Assembly: GCA_017882835.1 (NCBI GenBank)
Contig: JADGOU010000036.1
Span: 1 to 14,957, forward strand
Direction: 5' to 3'
Length of the DNA stretch: 14,957 bases
Source: Frankiaceae bacterium
GTDB taxonomy: Bacteria; Actinomycetota; Actinomycetes; JADGOU01
Both the position numbers and the translations under genes were made by a program. The notes under the pieces were generated by a model. That model had not been told where the DNA came from. It did not search any database and saw only the letters and a list, made by a program, of their open reading frames with translations. Positions 1 through 6,860 of this stretch are shown in pieces (position 1 is the first letter of the stretch; each line of letters begins with the position of its first letter).

Positions 1-142
1 CGACGATCTCAGTTTCGCCGGTCGGCTTGAGCGTTATCGTGGTGACCGCGGCGAGCGGGTGATCGGTTCCGAGATCGATGCGGAGCCGTTCGGGGCTGGT
101 CACGTGACACTCGATCCTGAAGGCGTCTCGTCTAGACACCAC
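1..142 (-). CDS. Unidentified protein, 5' part, runs off left edge
   Basis: The minus-strand frame is open from about 199 to the window edge and has no ATG. I place the start at the GTG at 142 (a second GTG follows at 139) because a GGAG lies 11 bases upstream. The visible product begins VVSRRDAFRIECHVTSPERL and continues with a run of alternating charged and beta-branched residues. Codon third positions are mostly G or C and second positions are AT-richer, the normal coding pattern for this DNA, and better than in the competing plus-strand frame. I do not recognise a family. The frame extends about 19 codons upstream of 142 with protein-like composition, so the true N-terminus may be longer, or the gene may have lost its 5' end. 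Confidence is low. Confidence 0.3.
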   Translation of the reverse strand, partial: MVSRRDAFRIECHVTSPERLRIDLGTDHPLAAVTTITLKPTGETEIV

Positions 143-289
143 GGGTCGCCAGGCTCCGGGCGAGTATGCGCCCGCCCTCTCATAGCGGAAGGGTCAGCGC
201 CCACCTCAGCGACGTTGGTGACTATTGACGATCACCGGTAGACGAACCCCCTACGAGAACGCCGCAGGTCAGGCGCCGTGCGCCCCAGA

Positions 290-349
290 GGTGTCCCGTA
301 AGACCCGCCTGGTGAAGATTCCCGCACCCGTACGTCATACGGGACACCC
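290..349. repeat. Long inverted repeat with a nested hairpin
   Basis: The arms GGTGTCCCGTAAGAC (290-304) and GTCATACGGGACACC (335-349) are complementary at 14 of 15 positions across a 30-base spacer. A second, shorter hairpin, CCCGTA (327-332) with TACGGG (338-343), uses part of the right arm, so the two structures exclude each other. It lies in a stretch without a convincing gene. It could be an operator, a mobile-element end or a folded RNA; nothing in the sequence decides between these. Confidence 0.6.
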
Positions 350-391
350 ACACTCGCCGTCGCGTCGAGCCCTCGCCGCACGCGCCTTGGG

Positions 392-459
392 CACCGACAC
401 GAACCTGGAACACCGACACGCCGCCGACACGAAATTGGAACTCCGACACGAAATCCGGA
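392..459. repeat. 19-bp direct-repeat array (iteron-like)
   Basis: Three 19-bp units of the form CnCCGACACGAAnnTGGAA lie at 392-410, 422-440 and 441-459, the last degenerate at its 3' end. A partial unit, CACCGACACG, sits at 411-420. Because 19 is not a multiple of three, the array does not encode a repeated peptide, and it destroys the reading frame of the small gene that enters it at about 459 from the right. Such arrays occur as replication iterons and as internal repeats near the ends of IS21-type elements. Either reading is an inference. Confidence 0.65.
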
Positions 460-511
460 TTCCTGCACTTGCCCGCCGAGAAACTCCACCGCGGCTCGTC
501 GTGCGGTGTTT

Positions 512-580
512 TCATCCATGGAGGTCCACCTCCTTCAGGGTGAGGACTGCTTTTGCCTCGGACCGGCTCGTGATACTCAC
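512..580 (-). CDS. 22-aa ORF, possible leader peptide
   Basis: A GTG at 580 is preceded by GAGGA at suitable spacing and opens a 22-codon frame whose product begins VSITSRSEAKAVLTLKEVD. The start overlaps the stop of the upstream 50-codon ORF as GTGA, and the stop overlaps the next start as ATGGATGA. Its last codons contain the Shine-Dalgarno of the next ORF. Both junctions look like those between the real genes of this operon. That is the main argument for translation, since the peptide itself matches nothing I know. It could be a leader whose translation controls the downstream start. Confidence 0.3.
   Translation of the reverse strand: MSITSRSEAKAVLTLKEVDLHG
520..533 (-). promoter_or_regulatory. 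Palindromic ribosome binding site
   Basis: The stretch reads GGAGGTGGACCTCC on the minus strand, a 6-bp inverted repeat around two bases. It contains the GGAGGT Shine-Dalgarno of the ATG at 519. In RNA the site can pair with its own complement (two-base loop in cis is too tight, so pairing would be partial or intermolecular). The palindrome also lies inside the last codons of the preceding 22-aa ORF, so ribosomes reading that ORF would clear it. Confidence 0.45.
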
Positions 581-729
581 GATGCGTCCTCGGGGCGGTG
601 TTGTTGGTCGATGTCGTTGAGGCGGTGGTGCGGGAGAACGTGCACGGTCGCCGTGGTCGCGTCGAAGGGGCTGCGCCAGAGGAGCAGCCGGGGCGTCTGA
701 GCCCAGGTGCTCGCTCCAGGGAATCGCAC
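577..729 (-). CDS. Unknown 50-aa protein
   Basis: The frame ends at 577 with a TGA overlapping the next GTG (GTGA). It is open back to a TAA at 751-753. I chose the GTG at 729, which gives a 50-residue product beginning VRFPGASTWAQTPRLLLWRS and ending in an acidic, His-rich tail. No clear Shine-Dalgarno precedes it. Composition (Trp, Leu, Asp/His) looks more protein-like than the overlapping frames, which are Pro/Arg-rich and typical of shadow frames in GC-rich DNA. It lies 98 bases downstream of the triple-HTH gene and could be the tail of that operon, or a remnant of a longer gene. No family is recognised. Confidence 0.3.
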   Translation of the reverse strand: MRFPGASTWAQTPRLLLWRSPFDATTATVHVLPHHRLNDIDQQHRPEDAS

Positions 730-827
730 GACCCAGGCGAGACTGAGCAGTTAGCGGGCCACCGTGTCGGCATCCTGCGCGACCCGCTGTGGTGTGCGCG
801 GACCTGGGTGGGAAAAAACATGTGGAG

Positions 828-1631
828 CTACCTGCTCGGCGTGTCCGCTGCTCGGGGTGCGGCGTAGGCGGGCAGGCCCTGGCTCGCGCGGTGGCGGAGG
901 ACGGTGCGACCGCTGACCCCCAACCGGCGGGCGATCTCCGCGTCAGGGTGGTGGCCTGCCAGCCGTTGAAGAGCCGCCTGCCGCTCCCCCGGCCTGAGGG
1001 GGACGACCTCGCCACGGACAGCGCGGTCGACGGCGACGATGTCGATGATGTCGACGTCCTTCTGCTGGGTGCTGGGCTTCCAGCCGGCCCGTTCCGCCCG
1101 CAGACGGGATCGGACCGCGGCGGCCCCGTCCCCGGGATCCTCCAAGCGCAGGTGCTCGTACACGCCGGCGATCGCCGCGGTGGTGTGGGGGTGCGGTCTC
1201 GTCCGGCCGTTCACCGTCGCGCCGATGGCGTGGCTAGTCAGGCCGGTCGCCGCCGCGAGCTGCTCGAGTGTCCACCCGTCAGCATGCAGAGCCCTCAGCG
1301 CCTCGGTGGCCGCCGCCGCGGCAGGGTTGGCGTCGCCGGGCTGGACGCAGAGGATGGCGTCGGCGGCGGCCGTGCTGATCCGGGGGGCCGTGGCCGCCCG
1401 GAGAAGAGTGGCGACGCTGACCCCACCCGTTCGGGAGATCTGCTCCAGGGTCATCCCGGACGCGCGGAGGTCCTGAAGGTGCTCGCGGACGGGCTCGGCG
1501 GGGGTGAACGGCGCCCAGGTAGCGGATCGCTGCTGCCGGTAGCGGTGTCGCTCGTAGTCGGCGCTGCGTCTCCGCGCGTCGACGTCCGCGCCGACGCCCA
1601 CGTCGCCGCGCGTGATTGCGGCGGTGGTCAT
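828..1631 (-). CDS. Triple helix-turn-helix DNA-binding protein
   Basis: This 267-aa protein has three separate HTH-like segments. They lie at about residues 60-80 (GMTLEQISRTGGVSVATLLR), 119-142 (GWTLEQLAAATGLTSHAIGA) and 229-250 (DAEIARRLGVSGRTVLRHRA). The first two are similar to each other, as if duplicated. The layout resembles HTH proteins common on actinobacterial phages and integrative elements, so DNA binding is well supported. Its target is unknown. The ATG at 1631 overlaps the TGA of the ArdC-like gene (ATGA), placing it as the last clear gene of the transfer operon. It may repress or tune the element, or bind DNA structurally. The last HTH resembles a resolvase-type recognition helix, but no catalytic domain is attached. 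Confidence 0.75.
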   Translation of the reverse strand: MTTAAITRGDVGVGADVDARRRSADYERHRYRQQRSATWAPFTPAEPVREHLQDLRASGMTLEQISRTGGVSVATLLRAATAPRISTAAADAILCVQPGDANPAAAAATEALRALHADGWTLEQLAAATGLTSHAIGATVNGRTRPHPHTTAAIAGVYEHLRLEDPGDGAAAVRSRLRAERAGWKPSTQQKDVDIIDIVAVDRAVRGEVVPLRPGERQAALQRLAGHHPDAEIARRLGVSGRTVLRHRASQGLPAYAAPRAADTPSR

Positions 1632-2743
1632 CGGCTCATCCCGACGTCAGGAGCGCGGTTCGGCGCGGCCGGGCGGTGTGCTTCGTGCTGCGTCCTGCGG
1701 CGCGGGGTGTGCACGATCGTGGGTGCTTGATCCTCGGCGACATCCAGTGGCGCCGGGTTGTCCCGCTCGAGTCGGTCCAAGATTTTGTGCGCGGTGCTCA
1801 GAGCGCGGCTGGCGGTCTCGCGCAGGGTGGCCTCGACGTCCTTGCTTTGCTGGGCCCAGCCGGCGACGTAGGGGAAGCTGAACTGCGAGCTGTCCATGCC
1901 GCGGGCGCTGGTGACCAGGAACGCGACGGACTCGGCCTCCACCTCGATCCGGCCCCGGCAGGAGGCGGCGAACGTGGAGGCATCGGAACTGTCGCCCGGT
2001 TCATGGAGCGTGATATGGCCCAGCTCGTGGGCGAGGGTCTTGACCCGGTGCGCCGGGTCCAGGTCTGGGTGGATCAGGACGGAGCGGTTGGTGTAGTTGG
2101 TCTGCCCGTTGGCGCCGTTGGACAGGGCTTCGTCGGCCAGGTGGTAGCCAGCTTCGCTTACTTGCAGGGCGAGGCCGTCCCAGAGATGTTCGGGAGCCTG
2201 CCCGGTCAGCAGCCTCGGCCTGATGTCCGCGAGCTGCGCCAGCGGGTCCCCGTCGGTCTGGGAGATGTCGAAGACGTGCGCGATCCGGTACCCGACCACC
2301 CGCCGGGCACCCGCCGGCGGGTGGTCTTGGCCCGCCACAGCTGGCGACGGCCGCGCCGAGTCGTGGTCCTTGTCCGGGCCGTCCGGGCCGTCCGGGTCGG
2401 GCTGGTCGGGTCGGCGGGTGACGGGGGCGAGGATCTGGATGCCCTGCTCCCCCTTGCGGACCTGCCGGCCCATGGACTGCCAGACCCGGTACCCGGCGAC
2501 CTGGGTGGCGTCGGAGCGTTGTGCCCAGATAGCGACGGTGTTGAGAGTTGAGTAATGGTGGAACCGGGCCGCGGTGCCCAGCCAGGCCGTCCACGCCTGG
2601 GAGGTGGTCAGCGACAGGACCTGCGCACTGAGGGTGGCGTGGAAAGCCTCCAGCCGTTCCCGGCGACCGTCCTCGTCAAGACGCGGCCTGGTCGTTGGCT
2701 GGCTTGTTTTGCCAGGGCCGGGTGTTGCGGGTGCGGTGCTCAT
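1628..2743 (-). CDS. ArdC-like antirestriction protein with zinc metallopeptidase domain
   Basis: The 371-aa protein has an N-terminal ArdC-type ssDNA-binding region (about 28-110, with the typical WTAWLGTAARFHHYSTLNTV and YRVWQSMGRQVRKGEQGI blocks). It also has a C-terminal ImmA/IrrE-like peptidase region. The metal-binding HELGH is at about 239-243, followed by an EVEAESVAFLV helix at about 267-277 that should give the third ligand. A Pro/Asp/Gly-rich linker (about 113-145) separates the halves and includes a GPDGPD repeat. Proteins of this type are carried by conjugative elements and protect entering DNA from restriction. The ATG at 2743 lies 30 bases after the preceding stop and has only a weak ribosome binding site, so it probably depends on read-through from the operon. 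Its stop overlaps the next start. Confidence 0.85.
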   Translation of the reverse strand: MSTAPATPGPGKTSQPTTRPRLDEDGRRERLEAFHATLSAQVLSLTTSQAWTAWLGTAARFHHYSTLNTVAIWAQRSDATQVAGYRVWQSMGRQVRKGEQGIQILAPVTRRPDQPDPDGPDGPDKDHDSARPSPAVAGQDHPPAGARRVVGYRIAHVFDISQTDGDPLAQLADIRPRLLTGQAPEHLWDGLALQVSEAGYHLADEALSNGANGQTNYTNRSVLIHPDLDPAHRVKTLAHELGHITLHEPGDSSDASTFAASCRGRIEVEAESVAFLVTSARGMDSSQFSFPYVAGWAQQSKDVEATLRETASRALSTAHKILDRLERDNPAPLDVAEDQAPTIVHTPRRRTQHEAHRPAAPNRAPDVGMSR

Positions 2744-2773
2744 GCTCTGCTCGATTCGGTGGCGCGCGGAGGT

Positions 2774-3394
2774 TCAGCGGCCGCCGTTGGGGCGGTCGGG
2801 GTCGGTGACCTCACCGGTGGACAGGTCGACCAGGGCCAGGCGGGCGTGGTCGCCGGCCCCGGCCTTGACCGGCGGGCGGATCGTGATCACGTCGTCGGCG
2901 AACCACGCGGTCCGCTCCCGCCGGTTGACGTCGCTGGTAAAGGCGCGATGCCGGGCGCTGGCTGGCCACTCGTCGTGTGTGTTGACGCAGCGGTTCCCCA
3001 ACCGGGCCACGAGCCGGTCCAAAAACAGCGGCAGGCTGTAGCGGTGCCAGTCTTCGAGCTGGTCGCTGCCGAACGCCCGGCCGGCGGTCCGGCGCTGGTC
3101 GGCCAGGACGGCCAGTTCGTGGGCGATGTGCGGGTGGCCGGGCCAGCACGGCGGGATGAGCCGGTCGAGGTTCCAGCCGTACTCGTGGTTGACCCAGGCC
3201 GCGACCTCGTCCAGCCACGCCCACACCTGCTGACGCACCGCCAGCGCGCACGACGGCGGGTCCCACGGCCGGCCGAGGGTCTCGACCCGACCCAGACCGG
3301 CGCGGTCCTCCTCGGTGCCGAACTCGACGATCCACAGCTCCCGGTAGGTCGCCTGCACCAGCCGGCCAGGCTCCGGGAACGGCCAAGTCACCAC
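2774..3394 (-). CDS. Conserved hypothetical protein of actinobacterial conjugative elements
   Basis: This is a soluble protein of 205-206 residues. Two GTG starts are possible. The one at 3394 gives the longest form. The one at 3391 makes a GTGA overlap with the stop of the coupling-protein gene, as at other junctions here, and may be the true start. The middle shows a Trp-rich block (VWAWLDEVAAWVNHEYGW, about 57-74), then PPCWPGHPHIAHELAVLADQ (about 81-100) and a WHRYSLP stretch. This pattern recalls DUF4913-like proteins often encoded beside TraG-type genes, but I hold that match loosely. No membrane segment or catalytic motif is visible. Position directly after the coupling protein suggests an accessory role in DNA transfer. 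Confidence 0.65.
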   Translation of the reverse strand: MVTWPFPEPGRLVQATYRELWIVEFGTEEDRAGLGRVETLGRPWDPPSCALAVRQQVWAWLDEVAAWVNHEYGWNLDRLIPPCWPGHPHIAHELAVLADQRRTAGRAFGSDQLEDWHRYSLPLFLDRLVARLGNRCVNTHDEWPASARHRAFTSDVNRRERTAWFADDVITIRPPVKAGAGDHARLALVDLSTGEVTDPDRPNGGR

Positions 3395-5493
3395 GACCCA
3401 TCACCGCCTCGGCCACCTGGCACGCTGACCGCGGCGCCGTAACTGACAGGCCCGCCGGGTGACCCCGCCGGGCCGATGGGGGTCAGGTCCATCCGGTGGG
3501 CGGTTTCGACGGCGGCTGTGGTGCGGGCGAACATCGGGGCCTGTCGTCCTCGTGCCGCGCCGACCCGTGCCTTCGCCGCGGCCTGCGCCCCCAGCAGCGC
3601 CCGCCCGGATTTCCCGTCGATGCAGCGGGTCAACTTGGCGATGAGGGGTTTGGCGTTCTCGGCGATGACCAGGGCGTGCCGTTCCGGTAGCAGCCGGATC
3701 TCCTCCGGGCGAAGGATCGGCTCGTCGACGCCGGAGAACGACGTGCCGGCGCTGCCGCGGCCCCGGCTGTACGTGGTCCGCGAGATCCGGGAGGTGCCGA
3801 TCAGCTCGGACAGCTCCCGGTTGAAGATCCCGTCCTTACCGCCGCCGAAGACGGCGATGAGGTTGGTCAACCCGAACAGTGCCCGAGCCTCGTCCTCGCC
3901 GTAGCAGATGACCAGCTGCCGCCACGTCTGGGCCGCGTAGATAAACGACAGGCCCACCGCGCGCTCGTTCGCCATCCTGGTCCGCAGCGTCGGCAACGGC
4001 GCCGTCGAGGGCAGCTCGTCCAAGCAGGCCAGGAACGAGGGGCACAGCCGGCCATGAGGGGACGCAGCCGCCGCCGCCAGGGCGGTGTCCAGGACGTGCT
4101 CGGCGATCGCCGTCATCAACGGCGACGCGGAGGCGTACGGGTCGTCCCGGCCGAGCAGGTAGATGGTCCCGCCGCGTCTGATCAGGTCGGCCAAATCGGT
4201 GGCAGGTCGTCCCGGGCCGGGAGTGCACCGGGCCCGCAGCGGCTCCTGGAAAAACAGCGCCAACGCCTGCTGGACCGTGGTCGCGGTATTCCCGGCGGTC
4301 CGGTCGTCGCCGTGCAGGGCCCCGTGTAGCAGCCCATGCCAGAACGGCGCCGCGTTGGGGTGACTGCGCAGGATCTCCTCCGGGAGGGTCGCCTCCCGCG
4401 GGTTGGCGACCCACTCCAGGACATGCTCGATGGAGCGTCCGGTCAGCGCGGCAGCGTGGAAGTAGGCCTGCAACACCTTCGCGCCCTCCGCGGCGTAGAA
4501 CCGGGCCGCACTGTCGCCGGCGCCCGCAGCGACAGCGCCCTTGACGGTGCCGGCGGTGAACGCCTTGGCGCGGCGTTCGGCGACCATCGAATCCACGCAC
4601 CCCGCGACCGGGTCCCAGACCAGCTCCGGCACACCGGGGGCCAGCCCGAAGGGGTCGAGTACCGCCACCGGCCGGCCCCCCGTTGACCGGTGGTCGATGG
4701 TCAAGAGCAGGTCGTCGACCTTCGTCAAGGTCACCAGCGCTGCGCCCGGCGCCTCCAGTAGGGCCGGAGTGAGCAGGTCGAGGGTCTTGCCGGAGCCCTG
4801 CGGTCCGTACACGCCGGCGGTGCGGTCGAACGGCACCCACAGCGGGCCGGTGCGCGGCACCTTGCCGACGCCGAGCCGCCAGCCCACCGATGCGGGCGTG
4901 AACTTCTCCCGGCCGCCCGCCGCGGCTCCGCCGTCGTGGCTGCCGGCCGGGGTGTGCGTGGCGCCGGTGGCCGACGCTCGCGAGGACCGGCGGCGCGCCG
5001 TGCGTGCCTGCATCGCCGTGAACCCGCCGAACCGGGTTCCGCCGCGGCCGTACAGGTCGGGGCGGATGAGCCCCCGAACCCGGCGTAGGCGACCGGCGCC
5101 GAGGATGGCCTTGGCTTCCGCCCGGGTGGCCATGCCGTGCCGGCGCCCAGTGCCCACCGTTGTCCAGAACCGAGCAACCGCCCAAATGCTGGCGGCCAGC
5201 AGCAGCAGCTCGAGAACCCCGGCCAGCGCGTACACCAGGGCCGGCGACGGAACCCCGGCGGGCGCCTCGACGCCGACCCCGACGCGGCCAGTCAGCAGAG
5301 CACCCAGGGCGGGGAACAGCCGCGGCGAGTCAGGCCAGAGCCACCCGCGGCCGGTCAAGAAACCGGCCGCGCCTTGGGCGAGCAGCAGTGTGGCCGCCGC
5401 CAGGGATAACCATGCGAACCCCGCTCCGAGCGGGACCTCCCAGCCCCACGGCAGCGGGTCGGGGCGGCGGCGGGCGATGCTGTCAGGGCTCAT
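3388..5493 (-). CDS. VirD4/TraG-type coupling ATPase
   Basis: I start this 701-aa protein at the ATG at 5493, not at the longer frame from 5541. The 5493 ATG forms an ATGA overlap with a 28-codon leader ORF, and the protein then begins with a normal cytosolic segment. Two membrane helices follow (about 21-45 and 85-108). Walker A is GPQGSGKT (about 230-237) and Walker B is LACLDELP (about 488-495). The C-terminal part carries the TraG/TraD-like recognition region (MANERAVGLSFIYAAQTWRQ, then LFGLTNLIAVFGGGKDG). Such proteins bring the relaxase-bound DNA to the secretion channel and pump it. The usual Shine-Dalgarno distance is not met; the only GGAGG is about 20 bases upstream, which points to translation coupled to the leader. 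Confidence 0.92.
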   Translation of the reverse strand: MSPDSIARRRPDPLPWGWEVPLGAGFAWLSLAAATLLLAQGAAGFLTGRGWLWPDSPRLFPALGALLTGRVGVGVEAPAGVPSPALVYALAGVLELLLLAASIWAVARFWTTVGTGRRHGMATRAEAKAILGAGRLRRVRGLIRPDLYGRGGTRFGGFTAMQARTARRRSSRASATGATHTPAGSHDGGAAAGGREKFTPASVGWRLGVGKVPRTGPLWVPFDRTAGVYGPQGSGKTLDLLTPALLEAPGAALVTLTKVDDLLLTIDHRSTGGRPVAVLDPFGLAPGVPELVWDPVAGCVDSMVAERRAKAFTAGTVKGAVAAGAGDSAARFYAAEGAKVLQAYFHAAALTGRSIEHVLEWVANPREATLPEEILRSHPNAAPFWHGLLHGALHGDDRTAGNTATTVQQALALFFQEPLRARCTPGPGRPATDLADLIRRGGTIYLLGRDDPYASASPLMTAIAEHVLDTALAAAAASPHGRLCPSFLACLDELPSTAPLPTLRTRMANERAVGLSFIYAAQTWRQLVICYGEDEARALFGLTNLIAVFGGGKDGIFNRELSELIGTSRISRTTYSRGRGSAGTSFSGVDEPILRPEEIRLLPERHALVIAENAKPLIAKLTRCIDGKSGRALLGAQAAAKARVGAARGRQAPMFARTTAAVETAHRMDLTPIGPAGSPGGPVSYGAAVSVPGGRGGDGSW

Positions 5494-5576
5494 ACCCCGG
5501 TAAGCACCAAACCCCCCTCCGGGTGGACATTGTCGGCGCAACTAATTTCGATGCCCACCCGCCTCACACCCACCAT
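5490..5576 (-). CDS. 28-aa leader ORF upstream of coupling-protein gene
   Basis: A short frame from the ATG at 5576 ends in a TGA that overlaps the coupling-protein ATG (ATGA). Its product ends EISCADNVHPEGGLVLTGV. The same peptide pattern, EISxAxxVxPEGxxVLTG, forms the C-terminal region of the regulator encoded at 13773-14654. Inside the ORF, GGAGGGGGG is followed at 4-5 bases by an in-frame GTG. Ribosomes could therefore also start there, read five codons (VLTGV) and stop on the coupling-protein start. No good ribosome binding site precedes the ATG at 5576. I take it as a candidate translational leader; it could instead be the remnant of a duplicated gene end. Confidence 0.45.
   Translation of the reverse strand: MVGVRRVGIEISCADNVHPEGGLVLTGV
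5500..5549 (-). repeat. 50-bp conserved element, copy B
   Basis: This copy is identical to 13813-13862 at 37 of 50 positions without a gap. On the minus strand it starts GAAATTAGT, contains GTCCA and CCGGAGGGGG, and ends GGTGCTTAC. It lies between the NlpC/P60 gene and the coupling-protein gene, inside the 28-codon leader. The block GAAATTAGT is strikingly AT-rich for this DNA. Rare codons (ATT, AGT, CTT) are kept in both copies, which favours conservation of the nucleic acid itself. Confidence 0.75.
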
Positions 5577-5622
5577 GGGCTATCGGTGCCCCGCCCTGCG
5601 GTCAAAGGCGTTCTCGTGGCCC

Positions 5623-6666
5623 TCAGCCGATGCGTCGGATGGTGACGATCTGGTTGGCCCAGCCAGCCATCGGGCTCAGTCGCACCGGGACTCCGGTACG
5701 TGCGGCGTCGACGAGCCAGAGCGCGCCGCCGGTGTCGAGCCCGGCGACCATGGCGACGTGGCCGGGGTTGGCCGGGGTGCCCTCGGAGCCGGGGATCAGG
5801 ACGAGGTCGCCGGTGCGGGCGTCCTGGACGGACACGGGGGTCCCGGCGGTGGCCTGGGTGTAGGTGACTCGGGGGATGGTGACGCCGACGCTGGCCCAGG
5901 CGGCCATGGTCAGGCCGGAGCAGTCGAAGGCGGTCGGTCCTTGCGCGCCCCACAGGTAGGGCTTGCCGAGCTGGGCGATGGCGAACGTGGCGGCGGCGTT
6001 GTCGGCCGGGCTGCCAGTGAGAGTGAGGCCGTTCGGGCCGGGGGTGAGGGTCGCGGCGGGGTTGCTGCCGACGCTGCCGGCGCACGGCGCGGCGTTGGTG
6101 GTAGCGCCGGCCCCCTGCCCTGGCGCGCCGGCGTTGGGCCTGCCGGTCCACAGCTGCGCGGCCAGCTGGGCGGCCAACGGTTGCCACTGCGCATACAGGC
6201 CGCGGTACGCCTCGAGTGGTTTCTGGACGTCGGCGGCCACGTCGGTCAGCGGCCGGGTCGTCCAGTTGGGTTGGGCGACCAGGCGCTGCAGGAAAGCGCC
6301 AGTGGCTTTGACCGGGTCGGCGGCAACGGCGGCGGTGTAGTAGATGACCCGTTGCTGGAACAGGCCGAGGCTGTCGTGGTCGACGGCCGCGGTAATGTTG
6401 CGCAAGGTTGACTCCTGCATGGCGGTGGCCAGCGCGATCGTCGCCGCGTACGGCGGCAGCGCCCGGCTTTGCGTGACGGCCGCGATGGTGGCGGCGTTGG
6501 CCAGTTGTTCCGCGTCCAGGGTCACGTTCGCGACGCTCTGCCCGGTCCCTCCCGGCCCGCAGATCCCGCCGGTCGGGGACTGGCTGCCCAACGCGATGAC
6601 CGGGACGGCGACCAGGACCAGGCAGGTGAGCCCGAACGCGACCACTGCCGCGATCACCGACCTCAT
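5623..6666 (-). CDS. Two-domain peptidoglycan hydrolase (transglycosylase-like plus NlpC/P60)
   Basis: The 347-aa protein starts with a hydrophobic export or anchor segment (about 4-27). A lysozyme-like region follows at about 50-165, with AMQESTLRN (Glu at about 85 as candidate acid) and DHDSLGLFQQR. A Gly/Ala/Pro linker leads to an NlpC/P60 domain (about 222-347) with catalytic FDCSG (Cys about 249) and GHVAMV (His about 303). The third catalytic position falls in LWLVDAART, where Asp rather than the usual His or Asn is seen. Bifunctional enzymes of this kind open the cell wall for the conjugation channel. The ATG at 6666 lacks a clear Shine-Dalgarno. The gene follows a 194-bp gap after the ATPase gene, so it may have its own signals. 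Confidence 0.88.
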   Translation of the reverse strand: MRSVIAAVVAFGLTCLVLVAVPVIALGSQSPTGGICGPGGTGQSVANVTLDAEQLANAATIAAVTQSRALPPYAATIALATAMQESTLRNITAAVDHDSLGLFQQRVIYYTAAVAADPVKATGAFLQRLVAQPNWTTRPLTDVAADVQKPLEAYRGLYAQWQPLAAQLAAQLWTGRPNAGAPGQGAGATTNAAPCAGSVGSNPAATLTPGPNGLTLTGSPADNAAATFAIAQLGKPYLWGAQGPTAFDCSGLTMAAWASVGVTIPRVTYTQATAGTPVSVQDARTGDLVLIPGSEGTPANPGHVAMVAGLDTGGALWLVDAARTGVPVRLSPMAGWANQIVTIRRIG

Positions 6667-6860
6667 CGACTGAGTCTCATGTCTTTATTGCCTTGAGTCG
6701 CCGGTGAGGTTGGCGGCGGCCGGCAGTATCTGGGCTCGTGCCGCGGCTGCCCGGCCTGGGGGTGTGCCGGGGCTACAACTGGCTACGCCATCACCGTGGG
6801 CCATCCCGACCTGGCTATCGGCGCCTTGGGTTCGCCCACCCACGACCCCGCACACGCTCT
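6667..6860 (-). other. Gap between ATPase and hydrolase genes
   Basis: This is the longest internal gap of the operon (194 bases). It holds a possible 39-codon ORF (6685-6804) without a ribosome binding site, and an AT-richer stretch near 6675-6692 just before the hydrolase start. I see no convincing promoter, terminator hairpin or repeat. Every other junction on the right half of the operon is overlapping or very short. Confidence 0.4.

Larger units (their letters stand above)
232..519 (-). pseudogene. Small gene start with strong RBS, disrupted by repeats
   Basis: The ATG at 519 has the best Shine-Dalgarno in the window: AAGGAGGT ends 8 bases upstream (528-535). The first codons give MDENTARRAAVEFLGGQVQE, a plausible helical N-terminus. 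From about codon 22 the frame runs through the 19-bp repeat array and then through Arg-rich, out-of-frame-looking sequence to a stop at 232, giving a 95-aa ORF. The start overlaps the end of the preceding 22-aa ORF as ATGGATGA, suggesting translational coupling. The simplest reading is a real gene whose 3' part was replaced or interrupted. I recognise no family in the intact part. An alternative is a very short functional peptide ending within the array, but no early stop supports that. Confidence 0.35.

Noticed and set aside
392..459. 19-bp repeats as a CRISPR array
   Set aside because: Units are contiguous, shorter than CRISPR repeats and have no spacers; no cas genes are nearby.
813..835. 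T-run after the triple-HTH gene as an intrinsic terminator
   Set aside because: On the minus strand six T follow GAGC-AGGTA-GCTC, but the stem is only four pairs and is separated from the T-run by several bases.
3836..5185. 449-aa minus-strand ORF overlapping the coupling-protein gene
   Set aside because: It is in a different frame of the same strand, Arg/Gly/Pro-rich, and the Walker motifs are in the other frame.
789..5503. Long plus-strand ORFs at 789-1730, 1616-2551, 2555-3442 and 4541-5503
   Set aside because: They lie opposite minus-strand genes with recognisable domains, and their products are Gly/Arg/Pro/Val-rich with no motif, as expected for shadow frames in GC-rich DNA.
6663..6680. 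Five-codon ORF (MRLSR) ending on the hydrolase start as ATGA
   Set aside because: It is too short and has no ribosome binding site; the overlap can arise by chance.
6685..6804. 39-codon ORF in the gap before the hydrolase gene
   Set aside because: It has no ribosome binding site and no overlap with its neighbours, and its composition is not distinctive.
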